A DNA stretch of 64,000 nucleotides from Streptosporangium canum (GTDB lineage Bacteria; Actinomycetota; Actinomycetes; Streptosporangiales; Streptosporangiaceae): contig NZ_FOQY01000038.1 of assembly GCF_900113865.1 (NCBI RefSeq), forward strand, positions 17,353-81,352, written 5' to 3'. Under the pieces are notes generated by a model that was given only the letters and a program-made list of their open reading frames with translations, was not told where the DNA came from and made no database searches. The position numbers and the translations under genes were made by a program. Of this stretch, positions 33,600 through 40,594 are shown in pieces (positions within the stretch are counted from its first letter, which is position 1; every line of letters begins with the position of its first letter).

Positions 33600-34667
33600 T
33601 CACGGCAGCAGCCGGTAGAAGCGCCAGAACCCGAAGTCGCTGATCGGCAGGACCTCGACCGCGCGGAAGCCCGCCTCGACCGCGTAGCGGCGCAGGGTGG
33701 CGGGGCGCATCACGGTGCCGGTGCCGGCGGAGGGCTGGTGGGACATACCGTCGGGCAGGCAGATGAGCAGGCTGAAGCCGTACAGCAGCCGCTCGGTGTC
33801 GTCGGCGGGCGCGGTGAGTGAGACGGCGGTGGCCTCGTCCATGACGACGACCGTCCCCCCTGGCCTGAGCGCCCGCCGTATCCGGGTGAGCGTGTCCACC
33901 GGCTGGGGCATGTCGTGGATGCACTCGAAGGCGAAGACCGCGTCGTAGGTGTTCCCGGCGAGCGCGTGCGCGTCGCCGTGGCGGAAGGCGACGTCGGCTC
34001 CGGCCCGGCCCGCGTTGCGCACGGCCAGCTCGACCGAGGGGCCGTCGATGTCGATCCCCTCGACGACCGCCTGCGGGTAGGCCCTGGCCAGGGCGATGGT
34101 GGACCAGCCGCCGCCGCAGCCGACGTCGGCGACGCGGACGCCGGGACGGCGCAGCAGCGCGTCGAGGTCGGGCACCCCGGCAAGGGCGTCCGGCAGCGCC
34201 TGCTCGAACCAGGGCCGGTTCATCTCGGCCTGGGACTCCCGCACGTCCGGCCCGAAGGCGGCCCAGCCGACGCCGCCGCCGTCCCGGTATGCCTCCAGCA
34301 GGGCGGGCGTCTGCGCGGCGGCTCCGGCGATCATCCGGGCCAGCGGCGCGAGGTAGGCGAGGCTGGACTCGTCGGTCAGCACCTCCGCGGCGCCTTCCGG
34401 CAGGGTGAAGCGGCCGTCCTCGCCGACCGTCAGGATGCCGCAGGCGGCCTGCTGCTCCAGCCACTCCCGGGCGTATCGCTCGTGGCCGCCGGCGCGGGCG
34501 GTCAGCTCGGCGGCGGTGGCCGGTCCGTGCCCGGCGAGTGCCCGGTACCAGCCCAGCCGGTCCCCCAGGTGCACCGAGAGCACCTCAAAGGCGCCCAGCG
34601 CGGATCGGAGCAGCCGCTCGGCGAACTCCTCCGTGGTCTGCGACGTCTGCGTGGTCTGCGTCGTCAT
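33600..34667 (-). CDS. Class I SAM-dependent methyltransferase
   Basis: A 355-residue methyltransferase: an N-terminal winged-helix dimerisation part (LGWYRALAGHGPATAAELTA) and a Rossmann domain with motif I VADVGCGGGWSTIALA, motif II VEGIDIDGPSV, FAFECIHDMPQPV and ALRPGGTVVVMDE. The layout resembles the O-/N-methyltransferases of small molecules. Divergent from DUF3152; its 3' end abuts the cutinase remnant. Substrate unknown. Confidence 0.85.
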   Translation of the reverse strand: MTTQTTQTSQTTEEFAERLLRSALGAFEVLSVHLGDRLGWYRALAGHGPATAAELTARAGGHERYAREWLEQQAACGILTVGEDGRFTLPEGAAEVLTDESSLAYLAPLARMIAGAAAQTPALLEAYRDGGGVGWAAFGPDVRESQAEMNRPWFEQALPDALAGVPDLDALLRRPGVRVADVGCGGGWSTIALARAYPQAVVEGIDIDGPSVELAVRNAGRAGADVAFRHGDAHALAGNTYDAVFAFECIHDMPQPVDTLTRIRRALRPGGTVVVMDEATAVSLTAPADDTERLLYGFSLLICLPDGMSHQPSAGTGTVMRPATLRRYAVEAGFRAVEVLPISDFGFWRFYRLLP

Positions 34668-34803
34668 GGCGTCTCCGTTCGGTCGCCGCCGTCCGGCACC
34701 GGCGACGGAGGGTCGGCTGCCGATCCGCCGTCACGCCACTGCCCGATCACGACCTCCTCGGCCTGATCGACAACAGCGATGGAGGTAATAAGGTTTACGG
34801 CCT

Positions 34804-35610
34804 ATGTTCAGGAACGTAAAGCGTTGTGACCTTAAATCCGTTGTGTGGGTTCTTGCCCTGAGTATTTCAGCTTCGCTGCTGGTCGGCGGCAGTGCCTTGC
34901 TGAGCGGTCACCTCGCACCGGTCCCCGATGGACCGATATCCCTCCCCGACAGGGCCGCGCCGCCCGCGGCCCCCCTGCCCGAGGTCTCGGTGACGCCCAC
35001 CCCGCCGCCGGAGCCGACGGCGGCGCCCGAGGCCGAGCAGACGTTCCTGCTCGCCAACGGGCGGCGGCAACCGCCGAAGATGGCGGTGCCGAAGTCGGCG
35101 GGCGGCCGTTACACGGTCGTCCCCGGCGGCGCCCGGCCTCCCGCGGGCCGCACGGGCAAGGTGATCCGGTATCTGGTCGAGGTCGAGCGCGGCCTGCCGT
35201 TCGAGGGACGCGCGTTCGCCGACGAGGTGCACCGCATCCTCAACGACCGGCGGAGCTGGGGGTTCCGGTTCCAGCGGGTGGAGCGCGGCCCGGTGAAGAT
35301 CAGGGTGTCGCTGTCCAGCCCCGCGATGACGGACCGGCGGTGCCATCCGCTGATCACCTTCGGCACGCTTTCGTGCTGGAACGACGGGCGCGCGGTCATC
35401 AACGCGGTGCGGTGGAACACGGGCGTGCGCGGTTACGGCCGCGACGTCGCCTCCTACCGGGAGTACGTCATCAACCACGAGGTCGGCCACGGCCTCGGCC
35501 ACGGCCACCAGCCGTGCCCGGGACCGGGCAGGCGGGCCCCCGTGATGCTCCAGCAGACCAAGTCGCTGTACGGCTGCCGCCCCAACGCCTGGCCGTCGCC
35601 CCGGCGCTGA
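34804..35610 (+). CDS. DUF3152 secreted metalloprotease-like protein
   Basis: A 268-residue protein with an N-terminal hydrophobic signal/anchor (VVWVLALSISASLLVGGSAL) and a Pro-rich linker. The DUF3152 domain follows, ending in the zinc-protease-like motif NHEVGHGLGHGHQPC and the Met/Cys turn PVMLQQTKSLYGC. It resembles secreted metzincins; catalysis is unproven for the family. GGAGGT lies about 20 bases before the ATG, which is long, so an internal GTG start is possible. Confidence 0.85.
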   Translation: MFRNVKRCDLKSVVWVLALSISASLLVGGSALLSGHLAPVPDGPISLPDRAAPPAAPLPEVSVTPTPPPEPTAAPEAEQTFLLANGRRQPPKMAVPKSAGGRYTVVPGGARPPAGRTGKVIRYLVEVERGLPFEGRAFADEVHRILNDRRSWGFRFQRVERGPVKIRVSLSSPAMTDRRCHPLITFGTLSCWNDGRAVINAVRWNTGVRGYGRDVASYREYVINHEVGHGLGHGHQPCPGPGRRAPVMLQQTKSLYGCRPNAWPSPRR

Positions 35611-35782
35611 GGGGTTCGGCCCGGGAGCGGCGAACCGCTTGGCACGGTGCGCCCGGTGCCCGGCGTCGCGCTCGGCGCGGTGGCCGGCTTCGGCAGGCCC
35701 CGTGGACCGCGCCGGGTCCGCTCCGCCTCGGGGGCATCCGGCCGGTGGCGTCCTGGACGGCGGACGCCCGCGCCACGCGGCC

Positions 35783-36307
35783 TCAGGCGTTCTCCCCCAT
35801 GCTGCGCTCGTGCCAGTTCGCCAGCTCCACGAGCAGGCCGTCGGCGGCTCCGCCGAACATCTCCCCCAGCACCTGGGGGCTGTCGACGATGACGACGCTG
35901 TCGAGCAGGCCGGCGCGGAGCTTGGCCGCCCGCGAGTCGCCGGCGCCGTCGGGGTCGAAGGCGGTCGCGGCGAGGAACAGGCCGCCCACGCCCGTGGACG
36001 TCGCCGCGTCGCGGGCCCCGGTGCCGGTCACGCCGGAGGCGTCGTCGGGGACGACCGGCAGGACGGGCTGGCCGTCGCGGACGAGGAGCGTCAGCGGCCG
36101 GGCCGGCGCGGTCTCCGGGAGGCCGCCCTCCGGCAGACGGGTCTCGCCGGTGACGAGGCGCGCCCGGTCGCCGGGGTAGCCCCACGGCCGGCCCCTGGCC
36201 TGGTCTTCCGCTCCGGCTCGGGTGAACAGGCCGCCGTCGGCGTCCAGCACGATGTCGCCCGGCCGCCACTGCTCGCCCTCGATCGGGCTGTGCTGCGCGT
36301 CGCTCAT
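35783..36307 (-). CDS. Hypothetical protein
   Basis: About 174 residues from the ATG at 36307 (MSDAQHSPIEGEQWRPGD). Acidic and soluble, without signal or membrane segments. It has features such as GDIVLDADGGLFTRAG, LPVVPDDASGVTGTG and a helical C-terminus LVELANWHERSMGENA. The layout recalls small SseB-like actinomycete proteins, but I cannot assign a family. The codon use is like its neighbours. It is followed upstream by an IS200-type transposase gene. Confidence 0.6.
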   Translation of the reverse strand: MSDAQHSPIEGEQWRPGDIVLDADGGLFTRAGAEDQARGRPWGYPGDRARLVTGETRLPEGGLPETAPARPLTLLVRDGQPVLPVVPDDASGVTGTGARDAATSTGVGGLFLAATAFDPDGAGDSRAAKLRAGLLDSVVIVDSPQVLGEMFGGAADGLLVELANWHERSMGENA

Positions 36308-36401
36308 GAACGGCACGTTACCCATCAGCTCCGACAAATGACCTCCGCCCGGAGCCCCGGCTCCCTCCTGGGGAGCCGGCCACGGGCATGATGCGGGCTT
36401 C

Positions 36402-36845
36402 TCACAGGGATACATCCTGGGGCGTTCCCCGGACGGGCCGGTTCTGCCGCTCGACGTACCGGCGGAGCTCCGCGACGGGGGCGCCGGCGAGGCTCCCGGC
36501 GAAGTAGGAGCCCGACCAGAGGCGGCTGGCCCGGTAGTAGTGCGCGGCGAGTTCGGGGAATTCCCCGCGCATCCGCCGGGAGGAAACGCCCTTGAGGCTG
36601 TTGACGAGCTTGGACAGGGCGACCTTGGGCGGGAAGTTCACCAGCAGGTGGACGTGGCCGCCGGCCCCGTCGAACTCGCGGAGCTCGGCTCCGAAGTCGG
36701 CGCACACGTCCCGCATGATCTCCTCCATGCGCGCCAGATGCCGGTCGGCGAACACGTCGTGCCGATATTTCGTCACGAAGACCAAATGGGCATGCAGGAC
36801 GAAAACACAATGTCTACCAGTCCTGATGTCTTCATCTTCGGGCAT
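36402..36845 (-). CDS. tnpA: IS200/IS605-family transposase TnpA (Y1 HUH)
   Basis: A 147-residue Y1 transposase, full length for the family. The metal-binding HUH motif is H64-V-H66 (AGGHVHLLVNFPPKVALSKL) and the nucleophile should be Y130 (LRRYVERQNRP). It cuts and joins single-stranded DNA at hairpin ends. The N-terminus RTGRHCVFVLHAHLVFVTKY is typical. The start is 22 bases from a divergent decayed tnpB start, the usual IS605 layout. The gene looks intact, so the element might still move if its ends survive. Confidence 0.92.
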   Translation of the reverse strand: MPEDEDIRTGRHCVFVLHAHLVFVTKYRHDVFADRHLARMEEIMRDVCADFGAELREFDGAGGHVHLLVNFPPKVALSKLVNSLKGVSSRRMRGEFPELAAHYYRASRLWSGSYFAGSLAGAPVAELRRYVERQNRPVRGTPQDVSL

Positions 36846-36867
36846 AAACCAATGATAAAATCAGAGG

Positions 36868-36990
36868 ATGCGGCCCCGTCACAACTTCCGCCTCCACCCA
36901 TCGGGCCGGCCCCGAACGCCGGCCGGGGTGTTCGGGGCGCACGGACGGTGTCCGACGACGGGCGGCGCGTGCTGCAGGGGCCCGCGAGAG
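36868..36990 (+). pseudogene. Decayed tnpB N-terminus
   Basis: The ATG at 36868 gives MRPRHNFRLHPSGRPRTPAG, like the start of TnpB (RYNFRLYPTPGQ-type), and then loses the pattern. A neighbouring frame supplies ARTVSDDGRRVLQGPARA, resembling the next TnpB segment (ARVVFND). Divergent and 22 bases from tnpA, as in IS605 elements. The rest of tnpB is absent. The remaining bases to 37216 show no gene apart from the ribosome-binding site of the NUDIX gene. Confidence 0.5.
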
Positions 36991-37216
36991 CGATCGGCCA
37001 TGGGTTCCCGGACGGCGGGTCGTCCGAGCGGGCCGTCGAGGTGGGAAAACCTGGAGCGGGCATGGGCGGGTGTGGAGCACGGGCGGGACCCGTCCCGGCA
37101 TCCCGCGAGGGAGCGGTGACACCCGAAGCCGCGCCCGGCGGACGGGAATCACCGTCCTCCGGGACGGCGAGGGTGTCAACGTACGGCATGCGGAACCGAC
37201 GAGAGGAACTTTTCCC

Positions 37217-37990
37217 ATGACATACGACGGTGACTACGGTGTGCCCGGCTCGCTGGCGAAGGTCCTCGCCGACGTCTCCGCCGAGCGGGCGGCCCAGGAC
37301 GCCATGTGGGGCATCCAGGACCTCCCCGACGGCACCGGCCAGGAGCGGACGGCGGCCGCCGAGGAGGCCAAGAACGACGTGGCCGAGGCGGCGCGGGAGG
37401 GCCGGCTCACCTGGCGGCACATCCTGCGGGAGGAGGTGCTCGAGGCCTTCGCCGAGGACGACCCCGACGCCCTGCGGACCGAGCTGGTCCAGGTGGCGGC
37501 CGTCGCCGCCAAGTGGGCCCAGGCGCTCGACCGGCGCGGGGACTCCCTCCCCCACCAGGTGAAGAAGGCGCGCTTCCGCGCCATCGTCGACGTCCACATC
37601 GTCTTCGTCCGCGACGGCGCCGTGCTCCTGGCCCGCCGGGCCGGCACCGGATACGCCGACGGCCTGTGGCACCTGCCCAGCGGCCACCTGGAGGAGGGCG
37701 AGTCGGTGGTCGCCGCCGCGGCCCGCGAGGCCCGCGAGGAGGTGGGCGCCGTCATCGAGCCGGACGACCTCACCTTCGTCCACGCCATGCACCGGGCCCC
37801 CGAGCGGGTCGGGCTCTTCTTCGCCGCCGAGCGCTGGAGCGGCGAGCCGTACAACGCCGAACCCGACAAGTGCAGCGAGATCGCCTGGCATCCGCTGGAG
37901 GCGCTGCCCGACGACACCGTCGGCTACCCGGCGGCGGCCCTGCGCGCCATCGCGGCCGGCCGGACCTTCGCCCTGCACAAGTGGGACTGA
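37217..37990 (+). CDS. NUDIX hydrolase with N-terminal NTP-PPase-like helical domain
   Basis: A 257-residue two-domain protein. Residues 1-105 are helical (SAERAAQDAMWGIQDLPDGT, LTWRHILREEVLEAFAEDDP, TELVQVAAVAAKWAQALDRR) and resemble MazG/dNTP-diphosphohydrolase-like N-terminal modules with Glu/Asp metal ligands. Residues 115-257 are a NUDIX domain with GHLEEGESVVAAAAREAREE matching Gx5Ex7REUxEE. Together they suggest a house-cleaning nucleotide pyrophosphohydrolase. GAGAGGAA precedes the ATG; the tnpB remnant lies directly upstream. Confidence 0.85.
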   Translation: MTYDGDYGVPGSLAKVLADVSAERAAQDAMWGIQDLPDGTGQERTAAAEEAKNDVAEAAREGRLTWRHILREEVLEAFAEDDPDALRTELVQVAAVAAKWAQALDRRGDSLPHQVKKARFRAIVDVHIVFVRDGAVLLARRAGTGYADGLWHLPSGHLEEGESVVAAAAREAREEVGAVIEPDDLTFVHAMHRAPERVGLFFAAERWSGEPYNAEPDKCSEIAWHPLEALPDDTVGYPAAALRAIAAGRTFALHKWD

Positions 37991-38105
37991 TCACCGGCGT
38001 GCGCCGTCCCCGTGTCCCGCTCCGGGCGGCCCACCTGGAGTTCTCACATATCACCACCCCCTATGGTTAGGCAGGGCACCAATCCCGAGACCGAGGGGAC
38101 ATCCG

Positions 38106-39449
38106 ATGTTGCACGAGAGACTGTCGTCGATCTATGACAACGTTCTGCGCCGCAACCCCGGGGAGATCGAGTTCCATCAGGCCGTCCGCGAGGTGCTCGA
38201 AAGCATCGGGCCGGTTCTCGGCAAGCATCCGGAATACGCCGAATCCAAGATCATTGAGCGGATCTGCGAGCCCGAGCGGCAGATCATCTTCCGGGTGCCC
38301 TGGGAGGACGACCAGGGTGAGGTGCACATCAACCGGGGCTTCCGGGTCGAGTTCAACAGCGCCCTCGGCCCCTACAAGGGCGGCCTGCGCTTTCACCCCT
38401 CGGTCTATCTGGGCATCGTCAAGTTCCTCGGCTTCGAGCAGATCTTCAAGAACGGCCTGACCGGCCTGCCGATCGGCGGCGGCAAGGGCGGCTCGGACTT
38501 CGACCCGAAGGGGCGCTCCGACCGGGAGGTCATGCGCTTCTGCCAGAGCTTCATGACCGAGCTCTACCGGCACATCGGCGAGTACACCGACGTTCCGGCC
38601 GGCGACATCGGCGTCGGCCAGCGCGAGGTCGGCTACCTGTTCGGCCAGTACAAGCGCATCACCAACCGCTACGAATCCGGAGTGATCACCGGCAAGGGCC
38701 TCAGCTACGGCGGCGCGCAGGTGCGGACCGAGGCCACCGGGTACGGCTGCGCGTTCTTCGTCGACGAGATGCTGAAGGCGCGCGGCACGTCGTTCGACGG
38801 CAGGCGGGTCGTGGTGTCCGGATCGGGCAACGTCGCCGTCTACGCCATCGAGAAGGTGCAGCAGCTCGGCGGCGTGGTGGTCGCCTGCTCCGACTCCTCG
38901 GGCTACGTCCTCGACGAGAAGGGCATCGACCTCGACCTGCTCAAGCAGGTCAAGCAGGTCGAGCGCCACCGGCTGGGCGTCTACGCCGAGCGCCGCGGCG
39001 AGGGCGCGGCCTTCGTCTCCGGCCAGAGTCTGTGGGAGGTGCCGTGCGAGGTGGCGATGCCTTCGGCCACCCAGAACGAGATCACCGGCCGCGACGCCGA
39101 ACTCCTCGTCCGCAATGGTTGCGTCGCCGTCGGCGAGGGCGCCAACATGCCCACCACGCCCGAGGGCATCCGGGTGTTCCAGGAGGCCGGCGTGTCCTTC
39201 GGACCGGGTAAGGCGGCCAACGCGGGCGGCGTGGCCACCAGCGCGCTGGAGATGCAGCAGAACGCCAGCCGCGATTCGTGGACCTTCGAATTCTCCGAGC
39301 AGCGCCTGCAGACCATCATGCGTGACATCCACGGCCGCTGCCTGCAGAGTGCCGACGAGTACGGCCTGCCGGGCAACTACGTGGCCGGCGCCAACATCGA
39401 CGGCTTCAAGCGGGTCGCCGACGCGATGCTCTCCCTCGGCCTGATCTGA
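38106..39449 (+). CDS. gdhA: NADP-specific glutamate dehydrogenase
   Basis: A 447-residue hexameric-type glutamate dehydrogenase, normal length. It interconverts 2-oxoglutarate plus ammonium and glutamate. The substrate motif PYKGGLRFHPSVYLGIVKFL contains the substrate lysine, GGGKGGSDFDPKG the catalytic loop, and VVVSGSGNVAVYAIEK the dinucleotide-binding loop, with S after GSG as in the NADP form. The ATG has GAGGGGAC upstream, and a hairpin follows the stop. Monocistronic. Confidence 0.96.
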   Translation: MLHERLSSIYDNVLRRNPGEIEFHQAVREVLESIGPVLGKHPEYAESKIIERICEPERQIIFRVPWEDDQGEVHINRGFRVEFNSALGPYKGGLRFHPSVYLGIVKFLGFEQIFKNGLTGLPIGGGKGGSDFDPKGRSDREVMRFCQSFMTELYRHIGEYTDVPAGDIGVGQREVGYLFGQYKRITNRYESGVITGKGLSYGGAQVRTEATGYGCAFFVDEMLKARGTSFDGRRVVVSGSGNVAVYAIEKVQQLGGVVVACSDSSGYVLDEKGIDLDLLKQVKQVERHRLGVYAERRGEGAAFVSGQSLWEVPCEVAMPSATQNEITGRDAELLVRNGCVAVGEGANMPTTPEGIRVFQEAGVSFGPGKAANAGGVATSALEMQQNASRDSWTFEFSEQRLQTIMRDIHGRCLQSADEYGLPGNYVAGANIDGFKRVADAMLSLGLI

Positions 39450-39461
39450 GGACGCCCTGGG

Positions 39462-39485
39462 CGGAGGGGCCGTCGGGCCCCTCCG
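39462..39485 (+). terminator. Hairpin terminator after gdhA
   Basis: CGGAGGGGCC and GGCCCCTCCG form a perfect 10-bp stem around GTCG, beginning 12 bases after the gdhA stop. Confidence 0.85.
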
Positions 39486-39589
39486 TGCGGCCTTCCGTGC
39501 CGCCGTACGGTTGTCACCGGCCCCGCCGGGCGCCGGCCCGGGGGCGCGGGCCGGCGCTGGACGGACCGCGCGAGACGTGCCGGGCGGTC

Positions 39590-39640
39590 TGATACCGGGG
39601 GTCGGATACTGGATGGTCGGATACCGGGCGGTCGGCCTGC
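39590..39640. repeat. Short tandem repeat, about 15 bp
   Basis: Three degenerate copies of a GTCGGATACCGGG-type unit follow each other with a period of about 15 bases. This lies in the gene-free 39486-39834 stretch between gdhA and the DUF1036 gene, in which I see no gene. Confidence 0.6.
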
Positions 39641-39750
39641 GCAGCGGGACCTGATCGGGGACGGGGATCGGGGACGCGCGGCTGACGGCGGCGAGGGAGA
39701 CCGCGTGCGGACCTTCCCGGCCAGGCGGCGGGGGAATCGCCCGTGGGGGA

Positions 39751-39846
39751 CGTCCGCGTCAGGCGGTGAGAAAGAGTGGGGGCGAAGGCGTCCGCGTCAG
39801 GCGGTGAGGGAGACCGCGTGCGAGGACGTCGGCGTCAGGGGGTGAG
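39751..39846. repeat. 38-bp periodic repeat running into the DUF1036 stop
   Basis: CGTCCGCGTCAGGCGGTGAG occurs exactly at 39751 and 39789, and with two changes at 39827, a constant 38-base period. The third copy spans the stop codon of the DUF1036 gene (39835-39837), so the array looks like a duplicated gene 3' end. A related fragment also occurs near 39688. Confidence 0.8.
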
Positions 39847-40179
39847 GTTGACGTAGTAGCGGGAGTAGCCGTTCATGTCGACCAGGCGCGTGCCGACGGC
39901 CCTGGCGGCGGTGCTGCCGATGTTGAGGCAGGAGTCGAAGGCGTTCTGGTAGACGTACATCGGGCCGTAGGGCCCGGTCCAGACGGCTCCGTTGGCGGCC
40001 TCGGCGTAGAAGGCGGCGTAGCGGTTGTTGGTGTTGAGCACGTGCGCCTCTCCACCCGGGTCGATGGCCCACCACCCCCGGGTGCCCCACTGGCCGTAGT
40101 CCCGGCAGCCGTCGGGGCTGTAGAACATCACCGCGACCCACACCTTGGAGGTGTAGCGGTTACGGAAGTGCAGCTCCAT
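39835..40179 (-). CDS. DUF1036-like small protein
   Basis: A 114-residue protein with the DUF1036 pattern: an N-terminal LHFRNRYTSKVWVAVMFYSP strand pair, YGQWGTRGWWAIDPGGEAHV with the GWW-x-PGG core, then WTGPYGPMYVYQNAFDSCLN. There is no signal peptide. Function of the family is unknown. A GGAGGAG site directly precedes the ATG, which follows the stop of a 69-residue upstream reading frame by three bases, so the two form a mini-operon. Its 3' end is duplicated in tandem downstream. Confidence 0.75.
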   Translation of the reverse strand: MELHFRNRYTSKVWVAVMFYSPDGCRDYGQWGTRGWWAIDPGGEAHVLNTNNRYAAFYAEAANGAVWTGPYGPMYVYQNAFDSCLNIGSTAARAVGTRLVDMNGYSRYYVNLTP

Positions 40180-40182
40180 GGT

Positions 40183-40392
40183 CTACTCCTCCGATTCCGT
40201 GAACCGCTGGGCCAGCGGTCTGGCGTCGACCGGCTGGTCGGCCAGGGGCGGCAGGTGATCGTTGGTCCCCGCGGCGACAGCGATCCGGTCCGCCGTCCCC
40301 GCGCGCGCGCTCACCTCCCCTGTGTCGGCCTCGGTCGTGTCCGCGAACCCCACCCGTGGATCGGGCAGACGCTCGGTGCCGTTGTCCGGCAT
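40183..40392 (-). CDS. Small hypothetical protein upstream of DUF1036 protein
   Basis: 69 residues (MPDNGTERLPDPRVGFADTT ... AQRFTESEE), acidic, Pro/Thr/Ala-rich and probably unstructured. The ATG at 40392 has GGAG eight bases upstream; an in-frame ATG at 40407 is possible. Three bases separate its stop from the DUF1036 start, indicating co-translation. A well-formed promoter lies 45 bases upstream. It could be a chaperone-like or substrate partner of the DUF1036 protein. No family recognised. Confidence 0.55.
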   Translation of the reverse strand: MPDNGTERLPDPRVGFADTTEADTGEVSARAGTADRIAVAAGTNDHLPPLADQPVDARPLAQRFTESEE

Positions 40393-40436
40393 GTGGCTCA
40401 ACTCCATTCCTTGAACGCGTTGAGTGACTGCCCCAG

Positions 40437-40480
40437 AACTTACAGTAGCAGTCAAAGGCTGTAAAGAGAGCTGTAAAGAG
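40437..40480 (-). promoter_or_regulatory. Promoter of the DUF1036 mini-operon with duplicated -35 region
   Basis: On the minus strand TTTACA (40465-40460), 17 bases, then TAAGTT (40442-40437) make a good vegetative-type promoter. The 11-mer GCTGTAAAGAG on the plus strand is repeated at 40458 and 40470 with a 12-base period, so the -35 hexamer is duplicated; the repeat may instead be an activator site. Confidence 0.55.
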
Positions 40481-40594
40481 GGTGTGACGGAGGCCGGCCG
40501 CACTGCCACGAGTCCGCATCCGGCCGCCGGCCCGGCGAAAAGCGTCGGTCCCATTACCTAAGGTGGCGTTCATGCGACGCATTCAGGAGGCGGC

